Program-made: the position numbers and the translations under genes
The notes under the pieces: model-generated
What the model was told of the DNA's origin: nothing
What the model saw: the letters and a program-made list of their open reading frames with translations, nothing else
Databases searched by the model: none
Assembly (NCBI RefSeq): GCF_900496995.4
Contig: NC_044008.1
Location: 9,309,276 to 9,373,275, forward strand
DNA: 64,000 nt
Reading direction: 5' to 3'
Origin: Aquila chrysaetos chrysaetos
Lineage: Eukaryota > Chordata > Aves > Accipitriformes > Accipitridae
Shown here: positions 39,241 to 49,235 of the stretch, one piece after another
Layout of the letters: the number at the start of each line of letters is the position of its first letter
How positions within the stretch are numbered: the first letter of the stretch is position 1

Positions 39241-40437
39241 TCTTTTTTCTTGGTTTCTTCCACTTCAATAACTGAAGAGCTTAATTATTTCACAAATTCG
39301 TTTTTATAATTCTTGAAAGATGAATCTTCTGCTATTTATACCACCAAAAATATGTGTTCTCGTGATTTGCAAGAATAAAAAGTAGCTACTAAAATAAAAC
39401 CATTTCCAAACCCATTTCTTTTACATTTCACAGAGACTGCAGACTGGTTCCACAAATGAGAAAAGGGGACATTCATACTGATTTCTTTTTCACAGGAGTC
39501 TGAAACATCTCCAGTACATGAAGCAAGCAGTACTTTTCAGCCCATTTTGTTTTGACCAGGATTCATGTTTTCAGGGTACCTCAAAGGCCAATTCTGTAGT
39601 TCTAATGAATGCTTAAAAAATCAACAGGGCTTTTTCTTCCATCAACCTGCTCCTCATTTTCTTTTTTTGAGCTGTTTCTGGTGCAGAAAGTAGTTACCAG
39701 CAGGGTGTCTGTGATGTTCAGTGAGTATCTGGGAACAAGGTAAAGTGCCAGAATCATTCTACAGCAATTTAAAACACAAACTGGGCTCTAATCTGCATCA
39801 TACTGATCACAATGATATTTTTATGAAACACTGCCATCCATCCAGGGATTAAAGCGATGGTAAGTTTTATTGATGATAATGAAATGAGCGTAGAAAATCA
39901 GGTATAAAATCCTGTTTTGAAGGCCTTAAACAGCAGAAGTCAATGGCAACTGTGAAACAACCTGTCTTCAAATTCCTCCATTTATTTAGTGGGAATATAA
40001 GACACATGTAGACAAGTAGAGTCTGTGTATCGGTGTGTGCAGAGTTTATAAAAACAACATCAGCTTGGTACTGTAGTAACAAAATGTTTTAAAAACTTAG
40101 ATAAAAAGGTGTGAAGCTGGATTCTGGTGAACTTCAAAAAAACCCCATATTTAGATCCCGTCTTGTATGCCCAGACCACCCATCTGACTTCTCTGTGAAT
40201 GGTAGGTGAGGATGAAGTTCTGCTGAGGTGGGTGACATGGTGGAAACTCCAATATATTTCTCTGGAGTTCTTTGGTTCTGCTGTTATTTCATGGGAGCAA
40301 CAGTCAGGGTCTGTTCTGCAACAGAGTCGCCTGCTGAAGACTTTCAATCTGAGCTCTTCACTAAGGGAAACACTGTTTTTGAAAGAACCCCAGTGTGTCT
40401 TGTCTGGAAGTGTCTGATATTATCTGTGCCATGTGTT

Positions 40438-40594
40438 CAATGGCTCTCAGCCTGTGGGCAGAAAGGCTCTTCCTCGGGCAGCCACAGAAGGAAATATGTT
40501 GGAGAGAAGGGTTTGGTGTGGGAGTGGGTTGGTCCAGGAGAGAAATTCTCTCTTAGGAAGTGGTCTGCAGCATGCGAAAGCTGGAGAACCACCG
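40438..40594. mobile_element. hAT-like short terminal-inverted-repeat element (MITE)
   Basis: The left end CAATGGCTCTCAGCCTGTGG and the right end GCTGGAGAACCACCG are imperfect inverted repeats of each other. Both resemble the hAT/Charlie-type terminus CAGTGGTTCTCAACCT. The internal 120 bases lack any transposase, so this would be a non-autonomous copy of about 157 bp. A clean 8-bp target duplication is not visible (ATGT flanks both ends but then diverges), consistent with great age. It overlaps a 207-codon open frame (40,228-40,851) and so argues against that frame being a gene. Confidence 0.5.
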
Positions 40595-40753
40595 ATGTAG
40601 CACATTCCACGGGCAAAACAAATAAATGCAAAGGCAGATGTACCCCTGGCAGCTACGATTTTGCACGTGTGCTACTCTTAAAGGTGCACGAACCCCTAGC
40701 TCTGGGCCACTGCCCAGCTGCTTTCTCCTTATCAGTAAGCGTGGCGAGCCGGC

Positions 40754-40772
40754 TTTTTTTTTTTTTTTTTTT
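40754..40772. repeat. T19 homopolymer
   Basis: A run of 19 T lies just left of the CpG island. It marks the transition from AT-rich flank to GC-rich island and may affect nucleosome placement. Confidence 0.85.
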
Positions 40773-41055
40773 CACTCCCAGTCTACCAGCCAGCGACCTG
40801 CAGTTCAGCCCCAGCGGGAATGTGTTGCGGGAAGAACCTGAGCGGACCTGAGGCTGCTTTAGACATTACGATCCGGAGCAGCACCTGTGCAGGGTGATGG
40901 CCTTATTCTCTTAGAGTGGGATGCCCCTGTGCAACCTCACAGGTGTGTGTGATCCGGCAGCGCGGGAGAGGTCTGTGGTCCAGGGGAAAGTACGTGAGCG
41001 GCGGGTCCCTCCGTGCCCGGTCTCCGCAGGGTGGGCATAGTGCTGCCACAGCCCG

Positions 41056-41101
41056 CGTGTGCGCTCGGGTGTTTGTGTGCGTGTGCGCTCGGGTGTTTGT
41101 G
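41056..41101. repeat. 24-bp tandem duplication in CpG island
   Basis: A GT/GC-rich unit of 24 bases (41,056-41,079, core GCGCTCGGGTGTTTGTG) is directly repeated at 41,080-41,101, with 22 identical bases in the second copy. It sits in the left part of the CpG island and may be length-polymorphic. Confidence 0.85.
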
Positions 41102-41335
41102 AGCGCGCTCCGCTACTTTTCACGGAGCTAATGTTTCCCGGTGGCCGGGGCTGTGACCTGCTATGAGCGGCAGTGGGTGTGTGTGCCTGCCACACGCACA
41201 CGCACGCCCGAAGCAGCCCATTTGCTGGAGGGGTGTGCATGTGCGTGCGAGGGAGTGGAAAGGGGTGGCGGGGATGGAGGAAGGGAAGGAAGCCAGGGGA
41301 AAGGCTGACACGCCGCGCACAAGGAGCGAGACCCT

Positions 41336-41356
41336 CCGCCGCCGCCGCCGCCGCCG
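41336..41356. repeat. (CCG)7 trinucleotide run
   Basis: There are seven perfect CCG units inside the CpG island, next to the GC box at 41,365. Such runs are common in 5' UTRs of vertebrate regulatory genes. Confidence 0.9.
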
Positions 41357-41770
41357 GGGAGGAGCCCGCCCCGCTCGCAACGCCTCCAAAAACCCGGCCA
41401 CCGGCCCCGGCGGCCCGCACCGGCCTCACCCCGCACCCCGCCGCCGTCTCCGGCCGCCCGGCAGGTACCAGCCAGCCCCCGCGGGGTCTCCCCGCGCCTC
41501 TCCGCCGGGCGCTGGAGGACTTTTCCGCCGCCGCGGAGAACGGGGTGAAGGGAGGGGGGGGGGGAGGTGGAAAAGTGCATGGGGTTCCCCCCCTGCTTGT
41601 CCCGGACCCTCCGCTCTCCTCTGCCCCGACAGCCGCCGGGGCTGCCGCGGAGCCGGCGCCGGGGGCCGGCACCTGGCGGCGGTCCCCGGGCCACCTGCCT
41701 TGCCGTCATCCCGGAGGTGGGAAGCCGCGGGGAGGTGCGCTGGCCCGGGGAAAGCGGCGGAGGTGGGTTT

Positions 41771-41880
41771 GGGGAGGATGTGTGGGGGGGTGTCAGGGGA
41801 GAGGAGGCGACGGTTTTGGGGAGCAGGGGTGGGAGGCTGGGGAGGTGGGAGCGGGGCGGGTGGAGGGAAGAGGGGTTTGG
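41771..41880 (+). other. G-quadruplex-prone G-rich tract
   Basis: On the plus strand this stretch holds many closely spaced runs of three or more G, including at least seven between 41,817 and 41,876 separated by one to six bases. This fits the usual G-quadruplex pattern. Located inside the CpG island, it could favour R-loops if the plus strand is the non-template strand. Confidence 0.65.
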
Positions 41881-44253
41881 TTCTCTCGGCCCCGGCAGCC
41901 GTGCGCCCGCTTCTGCTTCGCGTAGGTGTCTCGGGGCGATGGGAAGGGGCAGCGTGGGCACAAGCAGCCCGTGCTCTTCAGCGAAACCGTCGCCCGCTGG
42001 AGCGGTGGCAAAATGCCCTCCTTGCCACATAGTCCTCCGGCAATCGCCACCGGCGCGACTCCGCTGAGCGCGTCCGTGGCTGGGAGCCGCAGAGCACCTG
42101 GTGGCTGGCCCGGGGTGCTCGCTGAAATGAGGTTATTCGTCTTCTCACACCGACAACCTCTACTTTGCTTCGTGCAGTAACACAGAGGGTGGTGAAGCTC
42201 CTTGTTTTGCAGTGATTATTACAAAATGAAAGTTGTTGCTTCCAGAAAGGAAGCATTCCTGAGCGTGTTAGGTAATTGGTGGCTGTGCGCTGAAGAAGCA
42301 CAAAGCAGCCACCTATGTTTCCTTTCAAAAAGCTTGTCTTTTATCTGAATTGGGAAAATTCGCCCAAGAGCAATAGAGATCAACGGGGCAGCAGTCCGAC
42401 CGTAAGCAGAGAGCACTTTGCTGAGAAAGCAGCAGCTAATCGCTGCATCTGTGGCTCTGACAGAGGCCACGAAGATGCAGACAAGAATCTTTGCAAGAAC
42501 TTCAGCATGTCACTTTCTTTTACTACTTACTTGCAGATCTAGGGAACAGGCAAAGAGACTTGATTTCACTGTTAACCATTCAGAGGTGATTTACTGTATG
42601 GAACAACAGCTTAACAATATTTTTCAAACCCATATTAGCACAGTTGATGCGATTTTCATCTTTGCCTTTTAATCAGTTTGTTTAGTTTATTATGGGCCTG
42701 GTCCAGAAAAGCACTGCTCGTCATCACCTGCAAGGTATGTCAGCATCAAGGTCTTTCCTAAAGCTGTAGAACGCTGGGTGTCTAACCAGCTTTTTAAAGA
42801 GGAATTTGGGGGTTTTAATCCATAATTGTCATCCTGCTGTCAAACAGAGGTACCCAAATTCTGCAGGTGCCACACCTCTTTTTCTTAAAGTTTCCAAGAC
42901 AAGTCCTGCTCTGAGGTGCTTCATAAATAGAAGCATTTCAGCCTTGATCGGGCTGAGCAGCCTGGCTTCACTTTTATTTGAACTTTATTTTGGCTTAGAC
43001 ATCCAGACTAGCCGGAGATCCAGGAACTAAATTTACTTTCCCTCTTCTTACCACTGGATCAATCCAACAGGGATTCTCCAGGTACGGTGATGAGAGTGGA
43101 TCCCCGCTAGGTGCAGTGCTGAAGCACAGAGAGATGTGTTCCAAACCAGGCAGAAACGTTTTGAGCCAAAGTCTCCCACAGCCAGTGTGTGGGCTCTGCC
43201 CATGGAGTGCTTTAACCAGAAATGGAAATAGAACCTTCACCAGTATCCTCTGCCGCGTCTCAAAATATAAGAATGATTGCAGTTATAAGAGCTGGTGTAA
43301 AATGCTTCCAGGACAATAATGCCAGGAAGAGAGAAGTGCCTTCCAGTAGTGCTGAGTAAGGTGACTAAATCTCAGGAAGATATAATTTTGAGTTGTATTC
43401 CTGCCCTCAGCTGTGGCTCGGTGGGTAGTGGGTGGTCAGATCCCCAGAAGAGTGGTACCTCTTTTGGACCCCACTCCCAAGTACCAGCCTCCACCTTCTT
43501 CTCTCCAACTGCAGGTTGTGCCATCAGCCGACCTTCCAAAACACTGTAATATCCCTGATCTTACTCTACTGCTTAATTTTATTTTATTTTTCTTTTTTTC
43601 TGAGAGGTGATGTTTTCACTGTAGATACCACTGTGTTCATTATGCAAATTATACTGTACCCTTGAAATTCTGCTGGGATTTTGCAATTGAATTAAATGAA
43701 AGAAGGCCCTAGGAAAAAAAAAATTAATTAAGCTAGAATATTAAATGGAAATAGATGTTGTTCATTGGGAAAGAGCCCTTTAAAGTGTTTGAGGGTACTG
43801 CATCATTATTACTCAGAGATTAAATAATGATAGTTAAGTAAATCAGCACTGTAAACACCAAGATGTAGAAAGTGAAGCCAAAGAATTAAACACTCCCAAC
43901 AAAACCTGTCCCTATTTTGGTCCTAGCAGAAGGGATATACTCAGCATCTCTTTCCACGTTCTGTCGTAGAACAAGTGGAGGTGCAAGTGTCCCACGCAGT
44001 CAGGATCTTTACAGTTTAATCTGCAGAAGGTCATAATCATTCACAGTCACTCTGTGAGCATGCTGTCAGCTTAGGGTGGTCAAAATAATGATGTATTTCT
44101 GGATTCTTTTTGAATCCCTGTTTTGCTTTTTTCTCTCATTTTTCTTTTGGCTGTTAAAAATACACAAGTTGCAATCTCAGGTGTCTCCTCACTGTGCACC
44201 ACTGCAATGTAGACGTACCGGTTACCTGTGGCTGCGGAGAGGCTGATTCATCA

Positions 44254-44278
44254 GCTGGGAATCAGCTGAATTCCCAGC
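44254..44278. repeat. inverted repeat, 9-bp arms, 7-base loop
   Basis: GCTGGGAAT at 44,254-44,262 pairs exactly with ATTCCCAGC at 44,270-44,278 across CAGCTGA. A further partial copy of the arm sequence (GCTGATTCATCAGC) lies directly left, making this a locally symmetrical patch. Confidence 0.7.
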
Positions 44279-45163
44279 ACATGCCGTCATTTCTTTGGCT
44301 AAAACCCCTGGTGCTGGAATTGGCCACTGAGCCACCTCTCTACTCTTTGAGGTTTGCTACATGAGGGAATCCTTCGACGCTGGTTAAGCAGGCTTTCCCA
44401 CCGCGCTCTCCTGGCAAGGCAGCCTGCGGGATAGCCAGAGCTATATTTGGCCCATTGTCTTTTTAACCCATGGAAAATGCTTAAGGTGCATGCTAAGTGT
44501 CGTTAAATCAAATAGACGCACCGAACGTGTGATGTGTTTGTTTTCCTTGCTTTCTGGATATTCTCCAGCTACAAACAAGCAACAGAGAAGCTCATAGTAA
44601 AGCCATGCCCGTGAGACGTGAAGTGTGGTAGCTGTATTCAAACTATGCGTGAAGCAAATTTTTGCTAAAAGGCTGTGCTATTTTTATCTTTATTATAGTG
44701 CTGCACCTCTGTTGTACTTCTTAACACAGTCTCCCCCCTGCCCCAACATTTCTGTCTGGGTTTTATGTATTTTATAAACTTAGCAATGGCAATGAGTCAG
44801 TGCTTAAATTATCCCTGTATAAATCTTTAGTCCTTTTATCTTCTCCTTTCTATCCTTGTGTATCCAGAAAGGCCCCTCTCTAGTGTTGTTATTTTTCACA
44901 TCCTGGAGACATGCTGCGTGAACATCCACGTGTTATCTGACAGTGGGTGATAAAAAAAAAAAAAAAAAGGCAAAAAAAAAAAGGCACTTTTATTCTACTC
45001 TCCCCAGCTTAGATGGATCCAACGTCACATGGAGGGGATCCAGGATGAGTCAGGGAGCAGTGCTGTGGTCCAAAATTCCAGTTTGCATTACAGCTGGGAG
45101 GCAGCATTTAGCATCATGTGGATTTATTTTCTTTTAACGGGAACTGCAAAATAATTTATGGAA

Positions 45164-45265
45164 GTCATGTAGCCTAATGGGCAGAACAGATAACAGTAAG
45201 CCAAGAAGAACCTGGATTCCCATCTGGGTTGAATCATTGACTCAATTTGACTATCAGAGTGATAG
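45164..45265 (+). mobile_element. MIR-like (CORE-SINE) relic
   Basis: A tRNA-derived SINE head is recognisable: GTAGCCTAATGGGCAGAACA, then AAGAACCTGGATTCCCATCT and GGGTTGAATCATTGACTCAA. This matches the order of MIR (GTAGCATAATGG-TTAGA, GGAGACCTGGGTTC, AATCCTGGCTCTGC). The copy is old and has lost any RNA polymerase III activity signal I could vouch for. Confidence 0.5.
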
Positions 45266-48200
45266 GTGTGGTATTTAAGCCTAGAACATTATATGGGCCT
45301 TAACTAGATCATTGCACTTCCCCGCAACATAACTGGAAAATATGATTAATGTTCAGAGCTCTGCTGGTACCTAAGTTTACCTAATAGCCAGCTTCACTGG
45401 TCATACTAAACACAGTACATTAGAGGCATTTATTTGCAACCTTAATTTGCAGGACGAATCCTAAAGGGTTCAGGATATATATGGCTAAAGACAAATTCAT
45501 GCTCTGGAGCTTATATGTGTATGGAGTCCTGTAACTCATGAGGACCTTCAGCACTGCATCAATTTCACACTGTATATATTACTCAGCTTTCAGTAACGCG
45601 GATCCTTTTTGTACATCTCTGCTTATTTTTCTTCCTGTGTTATTATAAACAGAAAGAACAGTCGTGTGACCTTTTTCTTTTAATGTGGTCAGTTTAAAAG
45701 TAAAACAAATATCCATAATTAAACCGTTTCTAATCTAGTTGGTCAGTGAATCAGGAGACTTGCAGGAAGCAGATGTCATGCAGAAGAAGAGAGGCTAAGA
45801 AGTTCTGTCTGTAACATCTGAGCATACTCCAATGATATGCTGAGTTTTTGCTGTTGTTTTCTTATTTATTTTTTTCCAAGGGGATGGGGAAGAGAGAAGT
45901 TACTGCTTTTCCTGGAATGACCCCTTCCAAAAATCCTGAAGGCACTGCAGCCCTGAGTCTGATCTCATCTTGCACCAGCATAACTCAGGACTAAAAGCAC
46001 TGGTAACAGAAAGCCTAGGATTAACTGAAAGTTATACAAAACTAAGGCTGTCATGAAAAGAAAGACTTGTGCCTGTTCTCAGTCTATCTGTACTTAGTGA
46101 CTTTAAGGGACTTAGAGCACATATTTAAAGATAGACTGCTGCATAAAGTGCTCTTTTGAAAGAGGTACTTTCCTAAAGGCTACATCTAGAGTGAGATCAA
46201 CTCTTTTAAAAGTTAAGTGCAGTCCTGAAGGCTGATGTGGCCAAATATTCCAGCCTAATCTTGGCTAGAATTTTAACATTTTGAACAGCTATATCTAATG
46301 GTATGTGCCTACCTAGCTCGTTATATTCCCCTGGAATCTATCAATGACACACTCCATATAATTGTGGTTACTTTTTGTCCATCTAAAATCCTTTTCTGGT
46401 TTTGCAAGGGAAAGACTGCAAAGAGGGAGTATGTAAAAAATTCTTTCTCAACCAAAAGCAAAAATTGATTTTTTTTTTCCCTTCCACAACGAAGAATTAA
46501 AACAATGTCTGTTGCTCTCATGCTTAATGTCAGAATCTCTGCTAAAAAATAGTAAGAAGAAATATAATGAATTTTTCATATGGAACTTATTCTCTGTAAT
46601 TTTATAACACACATATGTGTGGTTTTATGAAGACTTATACTAAAAGGCTTTAGAATAGTGTAATAAAGGAAAACTGTCTAAAACATCGTTTGGTATCAAA
46701 AAAGCTAAACAGCTACACTTTGAGAGAAGGAAATAAAATGAAGGGCAAGGACAAATAGTGATAGAGTGCTGCAATTGCAATTCCTTTTCTTCAAGATTTA
46801 CAGAAAGAACCAGCCTTAACTTTAAGGTTCTCTGCACTATTTTTCTGACTTTCTTTATAATCTGTGCCTTCGCAAGATGTAACATTCCTATATCCATTCT
46901 CTGACTTCTGAAAGGTATGTCCCACCTGCATATAAAATACTAATCATTTACTTAATTTCATGACTTATTTTCTTTTTTAAGCAGGTGCCTGAAAACCTTT
47001 CTTAAGGACATAAATAAATCTTTAAAGCTACTACAGTATGTCCTACTAACAGTGTGATCACGTTGCATCTCTGAAGATCCGTTGTAGTTTAATAGAAATC
47101 AGAGGAGACACAGGAACAAATTTGTTTGTATCTGCCTTCCGTATTTCTCAAAATCTTGTTTTTAGTAGGAAGCATGAATAAGATATGGGTAGTCATGATT
47201 TATTACTCCTGTTTGTATAGGCATTAGTTTCAAGCAGCGGACCTTTTGTCATTCAGAGAAGTTCTTATTAATTTATTAGTTATACTGCAGTAGCATCAGG
47301 AGGTCCTAGTTAAAAATGAAAGTCCTCTTGTGTTTAGCACCAGTGATGTATCCAATTAAACAAAAAAACAAAACCCACTTTCAACCACAGCGTAGGGCAG
47401 GAGTCAGCAAGCACAGAAGACTAAGAGATGTGGCTTCCTCAAGAAGGCAGGTAACAAAATTTTTCTTTCATAGAATGAACAGAGGTCTCAGCCTGTTTTT
47501 CTGTTGTTGAATGATATAAACGTCAGGGCAAAGTTGAATTTGTAATGGCATTATGAGATCCCCTATTGTGCAAGACAAATAGCAAATTTGGCCTAATGCC
47601 TCAATAAATTAACTACATTGAATTAACCTGACTTTTAGTTCCTGTGACCTCTTTAGTTTAGCAGATTAATTTCTGAACAATGCAGCTTCAAGGAATCCAC
47701 TTTATTCTGGGGAGGTATATTATAAGGAAGTTAGAGGATTTTTTAGAGGCACAAAGTCTCCACATGAACAAATCTGGAATTCTTGGATCCATTGAGCCAT
47801 GTGATACTTTGAGTCAGAGACTCTAAGCCTTTGTGTTTCAACTGGAGCAGAACTCTCCTCTTCAAAAGAAAGAAAAAAAAAATCTGCAAGAAATACTATG
47901 CAGAAACACAAATTTATCAAGAAGAAGAAAACATAATTCAGGGTTTTTTTTTTCATCTAGGGAGCAGGCATACCAATTTTTACCTGATCTTCATGTATCT
48001 CAGCACATGAATAATGAAGACAGTTGGTGTCATTGAGTTTGCTATCTAAGAGCAAAATATTTTAAAAGTCATTAATTTGTAGAAACAGGTCAACTGAAAG
48101 GAACAGAAATCCAAGAATAAAGGGGGAGCTAATAAAAGCAGATATCCTTATTATGTCTATCACCTTCCTAAAGCTGAAATGTAATACCATTTTTTTGTAA

Positions 48201-48547
48201 GGAGTGTTTTTTGTCAATGGATCTTTAAATCTTCATGTCTTCGTTTCAGAGTTTTAAGTTAATAAGGTATACTTCCTGAACGGGATCCTGCAAAAGTAGT
48301 CCTGGGTGAGGAGTTTCATAATGATCATTAATGACGGGCAAACCATCCACAGATGGGTGGGGTTTAATTTAGCACAAGCCACTGTACATGTCCCATTAAT
48401 ATGATGTACTCTGGAGCTGAGGGGCAAACTGCTACAGCTTGTAGGTAAAACTGCTGCACCGAGGAAGTGGACGGTGTCCATGGGAATGATGGTAGCACAC
48501 AACAGTTGTTATGTTCCAAAAAAATCAAGATATAACAAGCTGTGTTT

Positions 48548-48615
48548 TCAGTTGGTGTAAATCAGAGATGCATAACTGAAATTAGTAGAGTGATTTGTAA
48601 TAGCTAAGGGCAGTC
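48548..48615. repeat. degenerate hairpin-type amniote repeat (candidate)
   Basis: Left arm CAGTTGGTGTAAATCAGAGA and right arm GTGATTTGTAATAGCTAAGG are imperfect reverse complements. They resemble an old sauropsid repeat whose arms, from memory, read CAGTTGGTGTAAATCAG... and ...CTGATTTACACCAGCTGAGG. The element is short and non-coding. Confidence 0.45.
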
Positions 48616-49036
48616 CTATGTCTTTAGAAGAAATGAGCAGCTCTAAAAGCTGAAAGAGAAAAAGCAGAGATTTAAGTTAGTGGTATACACTGAAAGCACT
48701 TGGGGACAAGAGTTGTAAGGAGAAGCTAGAGACTGAAGTACTGAGCAAGTGCTATCACTTCTTGTGCACTGACTGGGTGATTGTGGTGGGATCCCCAAAA
48801 GGCACAAGTCATGAGGAAAGGCTGTGTAAGCCAGCTTGCAGAAAGTTAGGAGAAGCACTCTGCAGCTTAGGCCCTGAGCTGCATATTTAACTGCCTAAAT
48901 TCATTTGGGATCCTCAGCCATGAGCTCTCCCAGCAGATAGGTATCTACATATGGTCAGTCCTTGTGTCAAAATTTAAAAATAAAATAAAAGTTAAAATAA
49001 ATTAAAAAAAAAAAAAATCTCTAGCATATATTTCAG

Positions 49037-49235
49037 TGGTTCAGCTGCCTGCTCTTGCCCGAGATGACCTGGAAGTGCAGTTTTTCAAGCGCGTGTCTGA
49101 GCGGTGGTGTTGCCGGTGCTTGGGAGCGCGGCTTTCTCAGCCACCACGGTTCCACTTTGTTGCGAGTGCTCCGTTACCAAAGGCCCAACAGAAAGGGACT
49201 GTGGCTCGGTGGGGTTAGAGCATCACTTTTCAGGC
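49037..49235 (+). other. isolated CpG-rich, exon-like segment
   Basis: A 199-base segment with roughly a dozen CpGs stands out from CpG-poor surroundings. It is preceded by an acceptor-like TATATTTCAG and followed by a donor-like GGC|GTAAGA. One plus-strand frame (beginning W-F-S-C-L-L-L) is open from the acceptor through the donor. The peptide matches no family I know, and a second frame is open for 60 codons. It could be an exon of an unannotated transcript, a small secondary promoter or chance. Confidence 0.25.

Larger units (their letters stand above)
34031..40437. other. gene-free stretch upstream of the CpG island
   Basis: No gene is recognisable. Simple repeats are T19 at 34,117-34,135, T14 at 36,463-36,476 and a G11 run at 37,882-37,892. 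A degenerate palindromic repeat (36,066-36,320) and a CTCF-like motif (39,228-39,240) are listed separately. If the CpG island is transcribed rightwards, this is the gene's upstream flank; if leftwards, it is first-intron sequence. Confidence 0.5.
40900..42140. promoter_or_regulatory. CpG island: promoter and probable 5' exon of an unidentified gene
   Basis: This roughly 1.2-kb block is sharply richer in G+C and CpG than the rest of the window. It contains GC boxes (CCCGCCCC at 41,365-41,372; GGGGCGGG at about 41,853-41,860), a (CCG)7 run, long G and C tracts and no TATA box, all typical of a vertebrate CpG-island promoter. Plus-strand donor-like sites follow 41,464 (CAG|GTACC), 41,716 (GAG|GTGGG), 41,762 (GAG|GTGGG) and 41,925 (TAG|GTGTC). 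Weaker minus-strand donors also exist (for example CAG|GTGCC near 41,668). Open frames up to 289 codons overlap in several frames on both strands and are Pro/Arg/Gly/Ala-rich, as expected from GC content, so I do not call them genes. G-rich plus-strand skew in the right half weakly favours rightward transcription. The gene is not identifiable from this window. Confidence 0.85.

Noticed and set aside
40228..40851. 207-codon plus-strand open frame left of the CpG island
   Set aside because: It is the longest frame outside the island, but it runs through a hAT-like repeat and translates a T19 homopolymer as a Phe run. It shows no recognisable domain. A frame of this length is not surprising in 64 kb.
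41161..42032. Two 289-codon open frames (one per strand) plus other long frames in the CpG island
   Set aside because: They overlap one another in several frames on both strands, are low-complexity Pro/Arg/Gly/Ala-rich, and match no family. High GC content removes stop codons, so long frames are expected there.
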